Assembly (NCBI GenBank): GCA_031308135.1
Contig: JAHLJT010000631.1
Location: 172,291,612 to 172,355,611 of the forward strand
From: Acheta domesticus
Taxonomy: Eukaryota; Arthropoda; Insecta; Orthoptera; Gryllidae
Reading direction: 5' to 3'
DNA: 64,000 nt
Below the pieces are notes generated by a model. It was not told the origin of the DNA. It saw only the letters and a list, made by a program, of their open reading frames with translations, and searched no databases. The first letter of the stretch is position 1. Every line of letters begins with the position of its first letter. The position numbers and the translations under genes are program-made. This document shows positions 36,377 to 48,205 of this stretch, in pieces.

Positions 36377-38217
36377 CTAGCCGGTAACTTCACGACTCGC
36401 GGAGGAATTATTACAACATTCACATCTCTATTTTCTTGTTTTTCAGTATCCAAATCTTCCGAAAGAGATTAGATTTCTACAGTTGTTTAATAACATTTCT
36501 GATACATTTATAAAACTGTGCACATTAAATGTAATTTGACTAATCGAGTTGTACAGACAATGTTATCAGCTTCTAGTTCAAAAAAGAACTGTGGATAATA
36601 ATGACGGATTTGAGACAGGAGAAATGAAGATCAGCACAAACCGCCAGTTTCTCTAAGAACAATTTAGCCTCACACGAGGCGCTCCAGCATGTTCCCAAAG
36701 ATGTGTTCCCGCAACATTACGTGTAACATTATGAAATAAGCACAAAAGGAAATTTTAATTGAACATTTTCACGTCCTGTTGTTTTAGATGCATCAATTTT
36801 ATTTTGTATTTGTATATAAATTTCTTATGAGCTTATGTGCTCTAAGTTTTGTAATTTGTATCTGAAAGCTTTTGTCTTTATTAGGGGCTTGTACAAGCTG
36901 TAATTTGTATTGTATCTGGGTTTTTGTATTGTTTTGTATCTGTGCTTTACTTGCTAGTATGTACTTTAATTTTCTGTATGTTTTTGTCGTTACATGTGCT
37001 TCTTCTTTTTGTGGAGGGTTCAGTCCATTTATTGAAATAAATATGTCATAAAAGTAAAGCATTTATTAAAAAATATTGATTTAAATATTTTTTGTGAAAT
37101 AATAAAAAAATACATCTGAAAAGTAGTGACACGCAACATATTCAAAAATTCTGTAATTATTTGTTAAATGATAGATTTTTAATACAACATTTTTTGTTAT
37201 AACCAAAACTATATATTTGTTTGAAAATGTTTAAAACAATATGATATTTAAATAAACAATTGAAGAAAATGAGATAGAAAAAATGTTGCGTTTACACACC
37301 AGTAGGACTCAATGGGCTAATCTCTGTTTGTCTGTCTGAACAATCCTAGTGCCATCAAAATTTACAGGATTTTCATCAAACTTTATATTCCCTGATTGTT
37401 TTGGCTATTGTTGGAGCCATTTGAAATGGATACTTTTATTTTTGGAGGTACTTTATATGAAGCCTCAGATTTTCTCAAAAATAGCTCTATTCCCTCCCCC
37501 TCCCCCTGAAACGTACCATTGTATAGCTTTGGTCTAAATTTTACTTATTCCTCTGAATTTTCAAATTTAAATTATTTGTTGGCATTTTCTTAACAATTAC
37601 AACATTAGACACTTTTTTTTAATGAAATTTTATTCTAAATTAGATATTTAATGTAATGTCCCCATTTTTCTTACATCTGAAGGGTTAGTCTGATAAAAAG
37701 TAATATAATTATATTACCTAACTGTTACCAATAATACAAGAACGTATGTGCTGTTGTATCATCAATTAAATGCTCCAGATATTAGTGCAAGAAACTATTT
37801 AACCTAACAATTTTTGTATCTGACTACACAAATGAAATCAAATTTACCCACAATGGACACTTATCTACTTCAGAAAGTTCCCTACTCATACCATCATCAC
37901 ATGCAAAGAAATAACTTCCTCTAGTATATAAAAGAATTTCTTTGTAGTCCCGTATAGTAATTATTAAATTGTAATGCTAAGCATATAATAAAACTAAAAT
38001 GCATAGTATGATGTTCAATCCAATACAGTATAATTATGCAATGATATGTTACACTTATGCAATGATATGATACAAGAAGCACAGCACCCACAAAAGGGTT
38101 AATATATGAAACAGTCGTAACATGAAATTGAAAAATCATTGTGGGATGTGATGTTGTTGACATTATTTCATCCATGGAAGATCATTGTAAAACACTTTTG
38201 TAAAACAGTATATTATA
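36377..38217. other. Intron with an ACTTTC-family fragment
   Basis: Between about 37310 and 37620 the sequence matches the internal block of the ACTTTC-head family (gtctgtctgaacaatcctag, ggaggtactttatatgaagcc, ttctcaaaaatagctc). The minus frame at 36799-37062 is Lys/Gln-rich, AT-driven and unsupported. Confidence 0.35.
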
Positions 38218-40264
38218 CAGTAGAACTCCTCTTTTACACTTGTCACGGGACCACAAAAAATAGTGTAAATCACGGGACAGAGAGAAAACCCTTTTGCACA
38301 TGTAATAAAATACTGAAAATTTACAATCCACTTATATTAAATATTAAATAATGTATATTACATCAAAAACAAAAATTCTAGGGTTTTTAAAAAAAATCAA
38401 ATATGGATGACTTTTGCCTTCTTCTGCAGAATTCGTTTTTTTTTTTGTTTTTTGTTTTTGTTTGTGTTTATTGCAGGAACTACTACTGCACAAGTAGACA
38501 AACTACTATCATCATCACTGACATCATCACCAAAATCACTATCACTGTCTCTTTCTGAAATGAATTGATCAAACTTTCTACTGACACTACAGTTGCAAGT
38601 TCATTGTCAAAATGGGGGAAGTCTTTAACTTCATAATCTATTTTCAATTTCTCCCATGAAGAAATATCTTCTCCCATGTACTAATCTTCTTCTTCGACTT
38701 ACTTCTACCTCATGGGTTCGGAAGAAGCCAGCTTTTCTGAAGCTGCTGCTTATGGTGGACTGACTCACATCTTTCTGTGCCTTTGCAATATAATGCAGTG
38801 CATTCAGGATGGATATTTTGAATGTCATTGTGTCCTTTCCAGACTCCATAAAACCTAATAATTTCTGCACATTTTCTCTGTAGTAAGTCTTGAAAGCAAG
38901 GTTTACTTCTAAATCTATTGGCTGTAACTTGCTTGTGCAATTTGCTGGCAAGAATTCAATTCTAATATTTCTCAAAGTTGATTTGCTTTGGATGAGCAAA
39001 GCACTAATCAACAAATAAAAGAATTCTTTTGTTTTGTGCTCCCATCTTCGCATCAAGAGTGCCTCTCAAAAAGGTCAGAAGTCATCCAAGCTTTTTTATT
39101 AGCCTCGTATTTTGTGGGCAATGTTTTCACATTCTTGAAGCATCGAGGTTTCTTGGGCTTCCGTATTGGGCTACAAATAGGCAAAGCTTTTCAGCATTCA
39201 CTCCCAACATTACAGCAAGTCTATGTTTACTGTTTTTGCCTCCATGGCTACTCTCACCTTTAAATGTGAAAGTTTTGTTCAGAAGAACACAAAAAAATAG
39301 TCCAGTTTCATCAATGCTGAGAATGTCCTTGGGTGAATACTCCTTCACGAGGTCCTTCACTTTCCCCTCTTGCCATTCCTGAACACATTCTTCTGGCATG
39401 GCATTGCCATTTCCACACAGAATCTTATAAACAATATTGTAATGCTTTTTGAATCATTACAATATTCACATTACACACAGAGAAGTTCTCAATGGAAAGC
39501 TTACAGGCCACGTACAGGGCTTTTTCACATAACAACACACCACTCACAGGGATGTTTCAAGTACATGCTGTCTGGAACCAGTTCTTCAGAATTTCCTCCA
39601 GCTCTACACACTGAATAGCAGGCATATTTCCTCTTCATGCAAAAATGTCCATTTTCATTTACATTTTGAATAATAGAGACCTTGTTTCTTACTATCGTGT
39701 TAAGAGTGGATGTCAATATCTCCAGCTTTTTAGCTAGTGCAACATGTGATCCTTTATGGACTTCAACTTGCTCTAAAATTTTGGATTTTTCTTGAATAGA
39801 AAGACTCATTCTCTCTTTCTAAATCCATTACTGGGCAAAATTAATAGTATTAAAATTAAAACTTTCTTAAAAGCACAAAACTACAATATCCAACTTGTTA
39901 CTATGCTCGACTTTGATACTACAGTGAGGTGCACACTACACTACAACTGTACTAGAGTGAATGAACGAGCGAAGAGACCTCTTTTCACAGTGAATGAACT
40001 CCAAGCCAGATTCAAATTTATTGCTGATGAGATAAATTGCATTGCAAGAGAGAACATTGCAGCAGAAAACAAAAATGTCATAGTAAAATGGTGTTCAGAG
40101 ATCCATGATGGCTTCAAAAAGCGTAAATGATGGGAAAAATTTTATTTCAAAAGTGTAAAAGCAGGAATTTAACATTATGAACATAAGAAAATTGAACTGG
40201 AAAAAAATCGGTGTAAACTGCGAGAAAACATAAAATCCAGGAATGTAAAAGTAGGGTTGTACTG
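38218..40264 (-). mobile_element. Tigger/pogo-type DNA transposon (about 2.05 kb)
   Basis: Terminal inverted repeats cagtagaactcctcttttac (left) and gtaaaagtagggttgtactg (right) are each flanked by TA, the usual pogo/Tigger target duplication (38216-38217 and 40265-40266). The interior encodes a decayed transposase on the minus strand. It lies in the large intron of the LDLRAD4-like gene, in the same orientation as that gene. Confidence 0.85.
38483..39809 (-). pseudogene. Tigger/pogo transposase pseudogene
   Basis: Minus-strand pieces in order are: an N-terminal psq/CENP-B-type helix-turn-helix start (MSLSIQEKSKILEQVEVHKG, 39809); a DDE-domain piece with SIDETGLFF and GGKNSKHRLAVML (39399-39127); a second catalytic region reading FVD-stop-CFAH where the family has a D-N pair; and FLPANCTSKLQPIDLEV (about 38940), where LQPxDQGV is usual. 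All three positions expected to hold catalytic acids still show Asp. However, an in-frame stop, frameshifts and substitutions after the third Asp make it dead. An acidic C-terminus follows. Confidence 0.8.
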
Positions 40265-40289
40265 TATATACGAAATTTAAATTAGTATC

Positions 40290-41630
40290 TACCAAAAGCA
40301 GCAAAACATAGACTTCTAGACATATCAATTTTCTGCTGGTAACAAAGCAAAATTCCTGAAAGCTGGAGAACAGCCTTGATTGTCCCAATATTCAAGAGGC
40401 TCATGAATAGTATTTTCTAACTACAGGAGAACAAGCCTGCTAAATGCTTCTCACAAGATTGTCGCAAAAATAATTGCTAAAGGATTAAGAAGCATAATAG
40501 ATTACATACTCCTTGAAGAGCAAACAGGTTTTCGCAAAGGAAGATCATGTACAGATAATGCATACTCTCTAAAGCAAATAATAGAAAACAGGAGGGAATA
40601 TTATCTTCCAACATGTTCAGGGTTTATAGGTTACAGCAAGGCATTCGATAATGTTTTATGGAACAAGCTCTGGAGCATAAAGGACAGGAGAGGAATTCAC
40701 CAACACATTATTGAAGTTATTAAGAACATATATATTGGTACACAAATTACCATAAAGAAATATAATGGAGAGACCTTACAAGAGATGATTAATAAAGGGT
40801 GTAGTTTGTCAGCCATCTTATAATTGTTACATATTTTATCTTATACTGTTGTTTAAATGTGTCTCCATTTAGACAACAGTATTAGAGAATGGAAACAGTG
40901 TCTGAATTTTTTAGAAATTACGGACAACTTAAAAGATTGCAATTTTTTAAAACTTTAATATTGGCTGATGATCAGGTACTTATTGCAGAAACTGATAACA
41001 GATTACAGAGAGCTCTGTTTCAATAACAATAGCAGCTTTTCAAGGCAGCTTTCCTTTGAGACTTAAACTGGAAGTAAACGATAAAATCATTGAACAATTC
41101 CACATTTTTAAGATTCTAGGTTGTGACATTTCATACACAGGGGAAGTTGATGAAAAAAGGAAAATGAGTGTTTTAATCATAAATGTGATATGATTAAAAG
41201 AATCCTAAAAAATTAAGCAAGGAAAGACACTCCTAAAATTTTATAAAACCATAGGCGTGCCAACTGGTCTCTACGGAAGTGAAATGTGAGTACTGAATAA
41301 CAAATTCCGCAGTAGAATTCAGACTTCTGAAATGAGATTTTTGAGATTAATATTGGGACTTACGAGAGAACACAGAGTAAAAAATGAGGATGCACACAAT
41401 TTAGGGAATTAATTTTAATGAAAAAATAAAAGAATGCAGGAGTGCATGGGCAAACCAGATACAAAGAATGAATAATTCCAGAACTTTAAAAGAAGTCTCA
41501 CAATATCACCCAAAAGGATATCGATCTCTTGGATGACCGAAAACAAGATGGAAGGACCAATGAGTTTACAGCCAAATGGATCTACAGCCCAATGCTTAAA
41601 GAAGAACAACAAATTTAGATAAAAACGGCA
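40290..41630 (+). pseudogene. Second LINE fragment, same family as the one at 2.0-4.0 kb
   Basis: Plus-strand reverse transcriptase traces in order are KIPESWRTALIVPIFKR, QTGFRKGRSCTDNAY-like, YSKAFDNVLWNKLW, the intact catalytic box LADDQ (about 40966), ILGCDISYTGEVDEKRKM, KFYKTIGVPTGLYGSEM, TSEMRFLRLILGL and GYRSLG-PKTRWKDQ. Each block aligns with the minus-strand LINE at 2-4 kb. Stops and frameshifts are frequent. It starts about 30 bases after the Tigger element. Confidence 0.75.
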
Positions 41631-43520
41631 TCAGTCTCCATATTTTACAAAATTTCCAATACTACGTAAAATATGATATACAATTCGATTTTCAAATGTA
41701 AACATTACATAATATAATTTTTCTCTAAATTTATTTCAGTATTTTGCTTTCCATGAACCATGGATTCTTAGGCTTAAAAATTTTCAGAAGTGTTTGACCT
41801 AAAACACATCCACAAATAAAATATCTTTTTAACCATATTAAGCAACTACAATTTGAATATTTTAGAGCACAAACATGCGAGTTTTAATTATATATGAGCT
41901 ATGCACATGAACATTCCCTAATGGTTTGAATCATTGAACATAAAGAGTCATGAGCAATGTGAAGACTGCTTACTCATTAAATGCAATGAGTTAGTGTAAA
42001 GTGTACAAATATCTTAAACTTTAAACAATTTCAGTTTCCATAAGTTGGTATTATTCTCTGTATCTTGTTCATATCACAACTTGGTATTCCTGCCAACTCT
42101 ACCAATATATGCAGCAAGTTAATTCTTTATAAATGTAGTTTAAGTATTCCAACAATGCAAACAAAAAACAATCAAGCTTGCACAAAACGTAACACTTTTA
42201 GTTTTCTTGGAATTTTTTTGAGCCAGTAAATGCAGCCAAATCATGTACAAACATTCATTTGATAAATTAATTTCCTCGTCATTTGAACAATTTTTAAAAT
42301 GGAATTTACATAGGAACTTTTGTGGCAACTCCAAAACTTAACAGAAGGTTTCAATTTCCAGTTGACCAAGAACAAAATGGAGTTTTTTTGTTTGTTGATT
42401 TGAAACTTAATTCATCAATTCACACACTGTCTTCTTCAAATGATGCAAACCAACTGATTTTGCAAACCAAAATTTACATGGATTAGACTGTTCTTAGTCA
42501 TTCAGTAACTTATATGAATCGAAAAATAGATTGACATTAAATCTATTTAGTAATATGTAGACAATTACAGTGTTTATTTTATTTTCTAACAACAGTGATT
42601 TAACTTCCAAAACACAATTTTCAAATTCCCACATACAATCAAGTTTTTGCACATGAAAAAATAGATTATTTCTTAAGAACTGTATTAGCAAGGCAAAAGA
42701 GCATCATGTGGAAGATTGCAAATTATAATATTACTATGGAGAGAGAAATGTTTTGTGAAAAAACTGATTGCGCTTCATGATGATGCTACCATAAATCCTC
42801 AATAGTTCAACTAAAGGACTCCATAATTAGCATGTTACAATTGTTTGGACAATTTTTGAGTCCAATGTAGCAAGACAAATGGTAAGTCAGAGTGTAATAC
42901 TATGTCTTGAACCAATATAATATACCCTATCTTTAGTCTGGCAAAGAACTTGGAACAACCATTTTTTAAGCTTCTACGAACATTTAAGTCTTCAAGAGAA
43001 ATGTGAAAAAGAAGAGAAAGACTATCTTATCCTCACAATGCTTTAAAAGTACTAGGACTTGTGACAAAGATTAGAGTTTTGAAACAGACAGATTCAACAG
43101 CATGTTATGTAGAGGCAGTATCTGATGGTATTTCTAATGACAACATTTCTAGATTTGAATGATCTCATAAAATTCAAAATCATGTCAGTTGTGTGAGTAC
43201 AAGGAAATTTGACACAGCAAATATTCCCAAAAAATCACTTTAATTGTGTTATATTTGCTTAACTAGTGTATCATAACAAGAATGAAATCAATATAACATT
43301 TCCACTTAATTTTTATGGCCTCATGAAATATAGGATGTCTAATTTTGACAAACTAGCATCAACAGGTAACATCATTTTTAAATTTCTCTATATAAAACAT
43401 GAAAAATGGGGAAAAACAGGAAACCAACTATTCTTACTGAAATGAAATAATAATTTTCTTGGATATTCTCAATAGAACTACCACTTACTCACAACCACTT
43501 AATATACTGAGACAACACAC
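41631..43520. other. Intron: no gene seen
   Basis: AT-rich sequence of the large intron's 5' part. No repeat boundary or conserved exon was recognised. Confidence 0.4.
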
Positions 43521-43700
43521 CTGCTCAGGATCACGGATCTGCAGCCTTGTGGAACTACCATAAGGGATCTCTTCTCCATCAGGCAGAGCGATGTTAGGTG
43601 GCAGGTCCAGCTCCAAGTCAGTACTGACGGAGTGCAGGCGCACCTGGCGGTCCCTCATCTCGTGGCTCAGCCTTTCCATTCCAGGCTGCAGGGCCAGCAT
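43521..43700 (-). CDS. LDLRAD4/PMEPA1: LDLRAD4/PMEPA1-like protein, conserved juxtamembrane exon
   Basis: This is a 180-bp, 60-codon exon, phase 0 at both ends, with acceptor tacatacacag|ATG and donor GAGCAG|gtgtgt. Residues 30-60 contain the most diagnostic block of the family: LELDLPPNIALPDGEE, then LQIRDPEQ. Vertebrate PMEPA1 and LDLRAD4 have a near-identical DLPPTISLSDGEE...LQLRDPEQ segment. In vertebrates the residues after DGEE form the first PPPY motif that binds the WW domains of NEDD4-type ubiquitin ligases; here they read IPYGSS, so that PY motif is not intact. The phases let this exon join directly to the transmembrane exon 4.3 kb upstream, although a further small exon between them cannot be excluded. 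The exon start does not define the protein start, even though its first codon is ATG. Confidence 0.87.
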
Positions 43701-44920
43701 CTGTGTATGTAAAATCAAAAATCAAGTCTTGAATTGACTTTAAATTTAATATATAAAAGAACAGAAATTTCTGTTCAACAGATATAAATATAACTGAACA
43801 CATTTTAAAAGGCAAGAGAGTACAATAGTCAAGTATGCAGCTCATAAAACTTAAACAAGTATTTGAATTAATTAGTGTCTAATGTCACTAGCCATTGTAT
43901 TATTGAAGTGGAAGAAAAATAACTGGTGTATAGAGTGCGTTTCTACTGATACCTATTTGTCACTCTGCATATCTTTTGTTTTGGGCATGAGCAAAATGAG
44001 CATTTCACACTAATTAATTTTTAAGATGTTGTCTTATCATGAATGCAAATATATAATTTTGAAACAAAATGTGGCAAAAGATGAAATAAACATTATTTCA
44101 TTACAGAAAAATCACACACATTTTAATATTAAACTAGGGCAGCAGACAAGAGTGACAAATGGCTGTTGATGAGAAACAACTTTGCAATTTATCAATGATT
44201 AATTCTGTCATGAAAGGAAGGAACTCACATCATGAAAATCAGTATTAATACTTAAGCAGCTAAAATTTTAGAAAAGTAATTCTTCTCCGAGGCTGATGTT
44301 GAAAATAATGACCTTCTTGAGGAATATTGCCAGAAACCACTAAAAATGTCTTACAGATACAAATTTCAGGAGATTAATCCCCTAGGAAAAATTGAAATTA
44401 AAATAGTATACTAGCAATTCTTGTGACAGAAATTTCTTCTTTCTTATTTTGCTAGTTTTAATACAAATTTATATATAACATTACATTTAATATTAACATT
44501 AATATTGACTTATATTTTCATATAATTGTTTTCTAAGAAGAAAGAATGAAAACATTTGTTTAGGAATATTTTTCTGTTAATAAAAATCCACCTATTAGTA
44601 CCCAATGGCCACAAAATGTTGTTCTTCAATTCATGTAAGCAACACACAAAAATCTCACACATTATATCATCAGCAAGGAGTAAATAAATTTTAAGATACC
44701 TGTACGTTACTGATTATTTCTAAATTTTGAAGATAACAAACTACAGGTCACAAGTGTAGTAGCAAAAACAAGTTTTTCCCCATGTAATTCATTCGAAAAA
44801 TACGGGGCCACTTTGTATTTGTAGAGTAAGCCTAGTCCGCTAGAATTTGTTTTGACATTGTCTTTCTGAGTCTCGAAACTCGTAAAAGTTGATGTAACAA
44901 TAAGCTTCGAAGGCGATAAT
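43701..44920. other. Second intron: no gene seen
   Basis: AT-rich intron sequence between the juxtamembrane exon and the inverted element at 44.9 kb. Confidence 0.4.
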
Positions 44921-45140
44921 ACCAGGCGTATAAAAATTATACGCCTGATATTTTAGTATCGGCCCATTCAAAAATATCAGTCTGGATCGCCCGGCAAAAA
45001 TCGCGATGGACGTACAGAATACGTCCGCGTGTATAATCAGGCGTATAAAATAATTATATGCGGACATATTCTCTACATCCAATGCGATTTTTGCCGGGCG
45101 ATCTAGATCGATATTTTTGAATGGGCCGGTATTAAAGTTA
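44921..45140. mobile_element. Inverted double element with GGGCGATC core
   Basis: Two ~90-base copies face each other. The left carries cggcccattcaaaaatatc and atcgcccggcaaaaatcgc (44961-45005). The right carries gcgatttttgccgggcgatc and gatatttttgaatgggccg (45082-45128). Smaller palindromes sit at the left edge and in the centre (aggcgtataaaaattatacgcct, 44933-44955; ggacgtacagaatacgtcc). Non-coding; strong hairpin potential. Confidence 0.75.
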
Positions 45141-45800
45141 AAATCTTAAAACGAATGGCAATGAAATGAAACTTGAAAACGAATAAAAATAGTTTCCGAA
45201 AGTTTGTTTCATGATGTGATCGACAACGCCACGCAAGCTCTCGGTTTGACGCAAGTAGGCATTCTACATCCAAACACAGAGGAAACGACAATAAAAAATC
45301 GGCAAAAATTTCCGAAACTTGTCGCTACCTCTCATGTTACCCGCGAAGTGGAGATACCGAGATTTAAAGGGTTCTCTGTTAAAGAATCAGAGGCCACGAA
45401 CAATGGGACAGAAAGATAATCTGGTGAAACAGAAAGAAATGTTCTTAGAAGACGTCAGATGAAAGACTAAGAATACAAATTCAATGTGCAATACTTTCAG
45501 AAGAGCCTAAAAAGTCAGAGGAAAAACACATCGCAATGTGGCGGGAGGGCCAAAAACAATGATGTGTGAAGAGGATGAGGGCAGTAACAAAAAACATGAT
45601 GATTTTAATGAATAAGAATATAGTGATAGCTCAGACAATAAGTTTTAACATTTTCATCAAAACAATTTTCTAGTCAATTAGAATTTAGATTTTATTTTGA
45701 CTAAACAAAAATAATTAGTTAAGATTTAAAAAAGGCCTCTGCTATCAGGGGATCATCTTATACTCAGGGTGAACTTATTTTTAAGGTAAATATGGTTAAC
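45141..45800 (+). repeat. Possible decayed transposon fragment with pogo-like end
   Basis: An open stretch at 45204-45419 (FHDVIDNATQALGLTQVGIL then EVEIPRFKGFSVKESEA) is followed by Lys/Glu-rich broken frames. At 45735-45795 the sequence tcaggggatcatcttatact then tttttaaggtaaatatgg resembles a known type of mariner/pogo-like terminus. No matching left end was found. Confidence 0.3.
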
Positions 45801-48038
45801 TTATAATACTTGATCAATCATGAGAAACCACATACAATTTGTAAATTTTAGAAAAACTTGTAGTAAAGTATCTTGAAATAGAATTGGAATAGAAAGAATA
45901 TAAGAAATGGAATAGAAAAAATTTCATACCAGAATGGTAAATCTTCCTATTGCTAACGTTTTCTACTCTTTCCTGACTGCAAAACAATGGGAAAGGAGAA
46001 CTCTCTAAAAGGTGAAGGAAATAATTATTTAGAATTTTCTTTTGCGGTTTACTTTTTTCTAATATTTACTTTTTGACACATACATTTACAGAGCTGGAAT
46101 CATATGAATTAAACCAACTTTTGCTAACTCACTAACTGCTGAATGACAAGAAATAATATTTAATTAGAAAGTTCAGACTTTGAACATTTCATTCCTTATC
46201 ATTTCCATAAAGGCTCTCTTGACACTAAATTTACTGAAATTAAGAACAGTTTCTATTTAATTATGTTTCATTATTTGACTGCCCTGGGTGCTCTTGCTTC
46301 ACTTTCACTTGGAGATTATGTAGAAGACAATACAATCGCCTATTATTCAGGGTGACAACTCCTCTAGGAACAAATTTCCCCAATTTTCTTGTTTTTCCTG
46401 TGCCTTATTTTATTTTTCTCCGCCAGGAGATGAAGAGTATTTCACTCTTTATTGAATAAAAATAAGGCTTTGATGTCTATTACTAATTTGTCAGCTCTCT
46501 AAATCTCCCTGTGAAAAGAATTAGCAATACTGGTTTAAGAAATAAGAATTGGCCAAAAGAAAGCGAGTACTATTTTTTCAAGGAATAATATCTAAAAAAA
46601 TTTCTACAAATTCCTCAGCTTTTCTGGATCAATTAAGACTTTGTCCAGTTTTCCAGAAAATCACTCTGGATATTATTACTCCACCAATAAATTGTACAAA
46701 GATGTTTTACATTGACAAATGTGTTTGGAAAGTGAGCATCATACCACTTTCTTGTAAGCCTACCTCTAAATGCGAGAAAAAAGAGTCCAGAGAGATTGCA
46801 TGGAATTACTGTGACAAATCTTGACAGTGTTTAACATGTGATGGGAACATGCATAGGAAACTACATTCTCAAACTACCGGAACTCAGCAGTGGAGTGCTA
46901 AATTTTACATAATTAAACTGATTAATGTTTTCTGACCATCTGTTACCCATTTAAGGACTGACTTGCTTATGCAGCACTGATTTAAAATGGAGGGGAGGAG
47001 TCTGTAACATTTGTACACATTTGCCTGCTATATATATATGAATGATGAAACAAAGTTCATAGCACCTGAATACAAGAAGCAATTATCACAGACAACTTTT
47101 TAAAACAAACTAAAGATCAAATCAATCTATCAATCAGTTCATTCAACACATTGTGTAACATTTAATATACAACTGACAAGTTCACAATTACAGGAGATTT
47201 GAGAAGAAAGTAGTGAACTCTAAAAATGTACATCTATCCCATAATGAAGTAAAGAAATACAAGAAGACTAAAATTTAAAAACTAATAATGATCTGTGAAA
47301 TTGACAATCATTGTCATAGTTTATTAAGTTCTAAGCAGGTGATGACTTCAATACATATCTTAATTCGTAAATATTTCAGCATACTTACCTGTATCCTTAT
47401 TTGGACGAAGTTAATTTGTTAGCAATATCCATTAAGGAAATACACTTGAGACAGGACCAAAAATATGTATTTTCTGGATAATGAAACAGCTAAAGTATAC
47501 TGAACAATAAAATCTTATTCCATTGTAGTTCTGTAGTTTCCAACTGAATGGAAATGTACCAATTAAACTGAAGACTGTGCATATCAGCAGTTGTTAAAGC
47601 AGTAATGTGTGTGAAACATTCTAAATTACTATTGTGTTGTAACATTCTAAATTAGTGCTCTTCAGAAGAGCACATTACTGAACGACATGTGATTTGCCTT
47701 CTGAGAGAGGAGGGAAGGCTGTACTCTAAGTAAAAAGAAGTGTTTCACTTCAATTTCAATTCTGTTTTCAGACTATTTTGCAGAGAGAATATCACTCTGT
47801 TTTACTACTATGAAAATGGTGAAGGAATTATAAGTTAAGAGCAGGGGGGATTACAAGGTAAGGTAGCTTGTTACACTCTTGATTGCATGGTTCAGTGACT
47901 CATGCTTCTGAAGAAAGAAATAACGTATTAGAATGTGTAGTAGAATAAAATAATGTATTGTAATAGTATAACTGATGTTTAAAAGTCTTCAACAATTGTG
48001 TTGGGTGATTCAAGAAGGAAGAGCAAGGGAGCACTTAC
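45801..48038. other. Second intron: no gene seen
   Basis: AT-rich intron sequence. A motif taacattctaaattag-type is duplicated near 47612-47655. No exon with family similarity was recognised between the transmembrane and juxtamembrane exons, though a small one could be missed. Confidence 0.4.
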
Positions 48039-48205
48039 GGGTGCCGTTGGGGCGGGGCCCGGGGGTGGATGCTCACTGTGCCACGAGCGAGCGCGGCCCC
48101 CCAGACCTCCGCCACCAGCTCGGTAATGGCTCACGACGCACGTAACCAGGCCCAGAGTGGCCAGCACCACGGCCACGACCAACACCAGGATGGCCAGCCC
48201 CGGCA
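48039..48205 (-). CDS. LDLRAD4/PMEPA1: LDLRAD4/PMEPA1-like protein, transmembrane exon (partial gene)
   Basis: This internal exon encodes a hydrophobic helix (GLAILVLVVAVVLATLGLVT) followed at once by a short basic/cytosolic signature CVVSHYR. The vertebrate family has the matching pattern of a Val/Ile/Met-rich helix then TCLLSHYK. A good acceptor (tttctttgttgcag, minus strand) precedes it and a consensus donor (CCC|gtaagt) follows it. It runs 167 bp, enters in phase 1 (one base of its first codon comes from an upstream exon) and leaves in phase 0. After the helix the chain is Gly/Arg-rich and then Pro-rich. In the family this segment anchors the protein in endosomal/Golgi or plasma membrane with the C-terminus in the cytosol. 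The exon contains no Met, so the start codon lies upstream or is split across the junction (A|TG). Splice sites and frame are seen; topology is inferred from the family. Confidence 0.8.

Larger units (their letters stand above)
21561..48205 (-). other. LDLRAD4/PMEPA1: Recognisable extent of the LDLRAD4/PMEPA1-like gene
   Basis: Three exons in order (48205-48039, 43700-43521, 22355-21561) give at least 379 codons with compatible phases. The introns are 4,338 bp and 21,165 bp. The predicted product is a single-pass membrane protein whose cytosolic region carries DLPP/DGEE, LQIRDPEQ, PPNR and PPPY in the same order as in vertebrates. No LDL-receptor class A exon was found upstream; vertebrate PMEPA1 and short LDLRAD4 isoforms also lack it. 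The large intron is a dumping ground for transposons, listed separately. The 5' exon(s) are not resolved. Confidence 0.8.
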
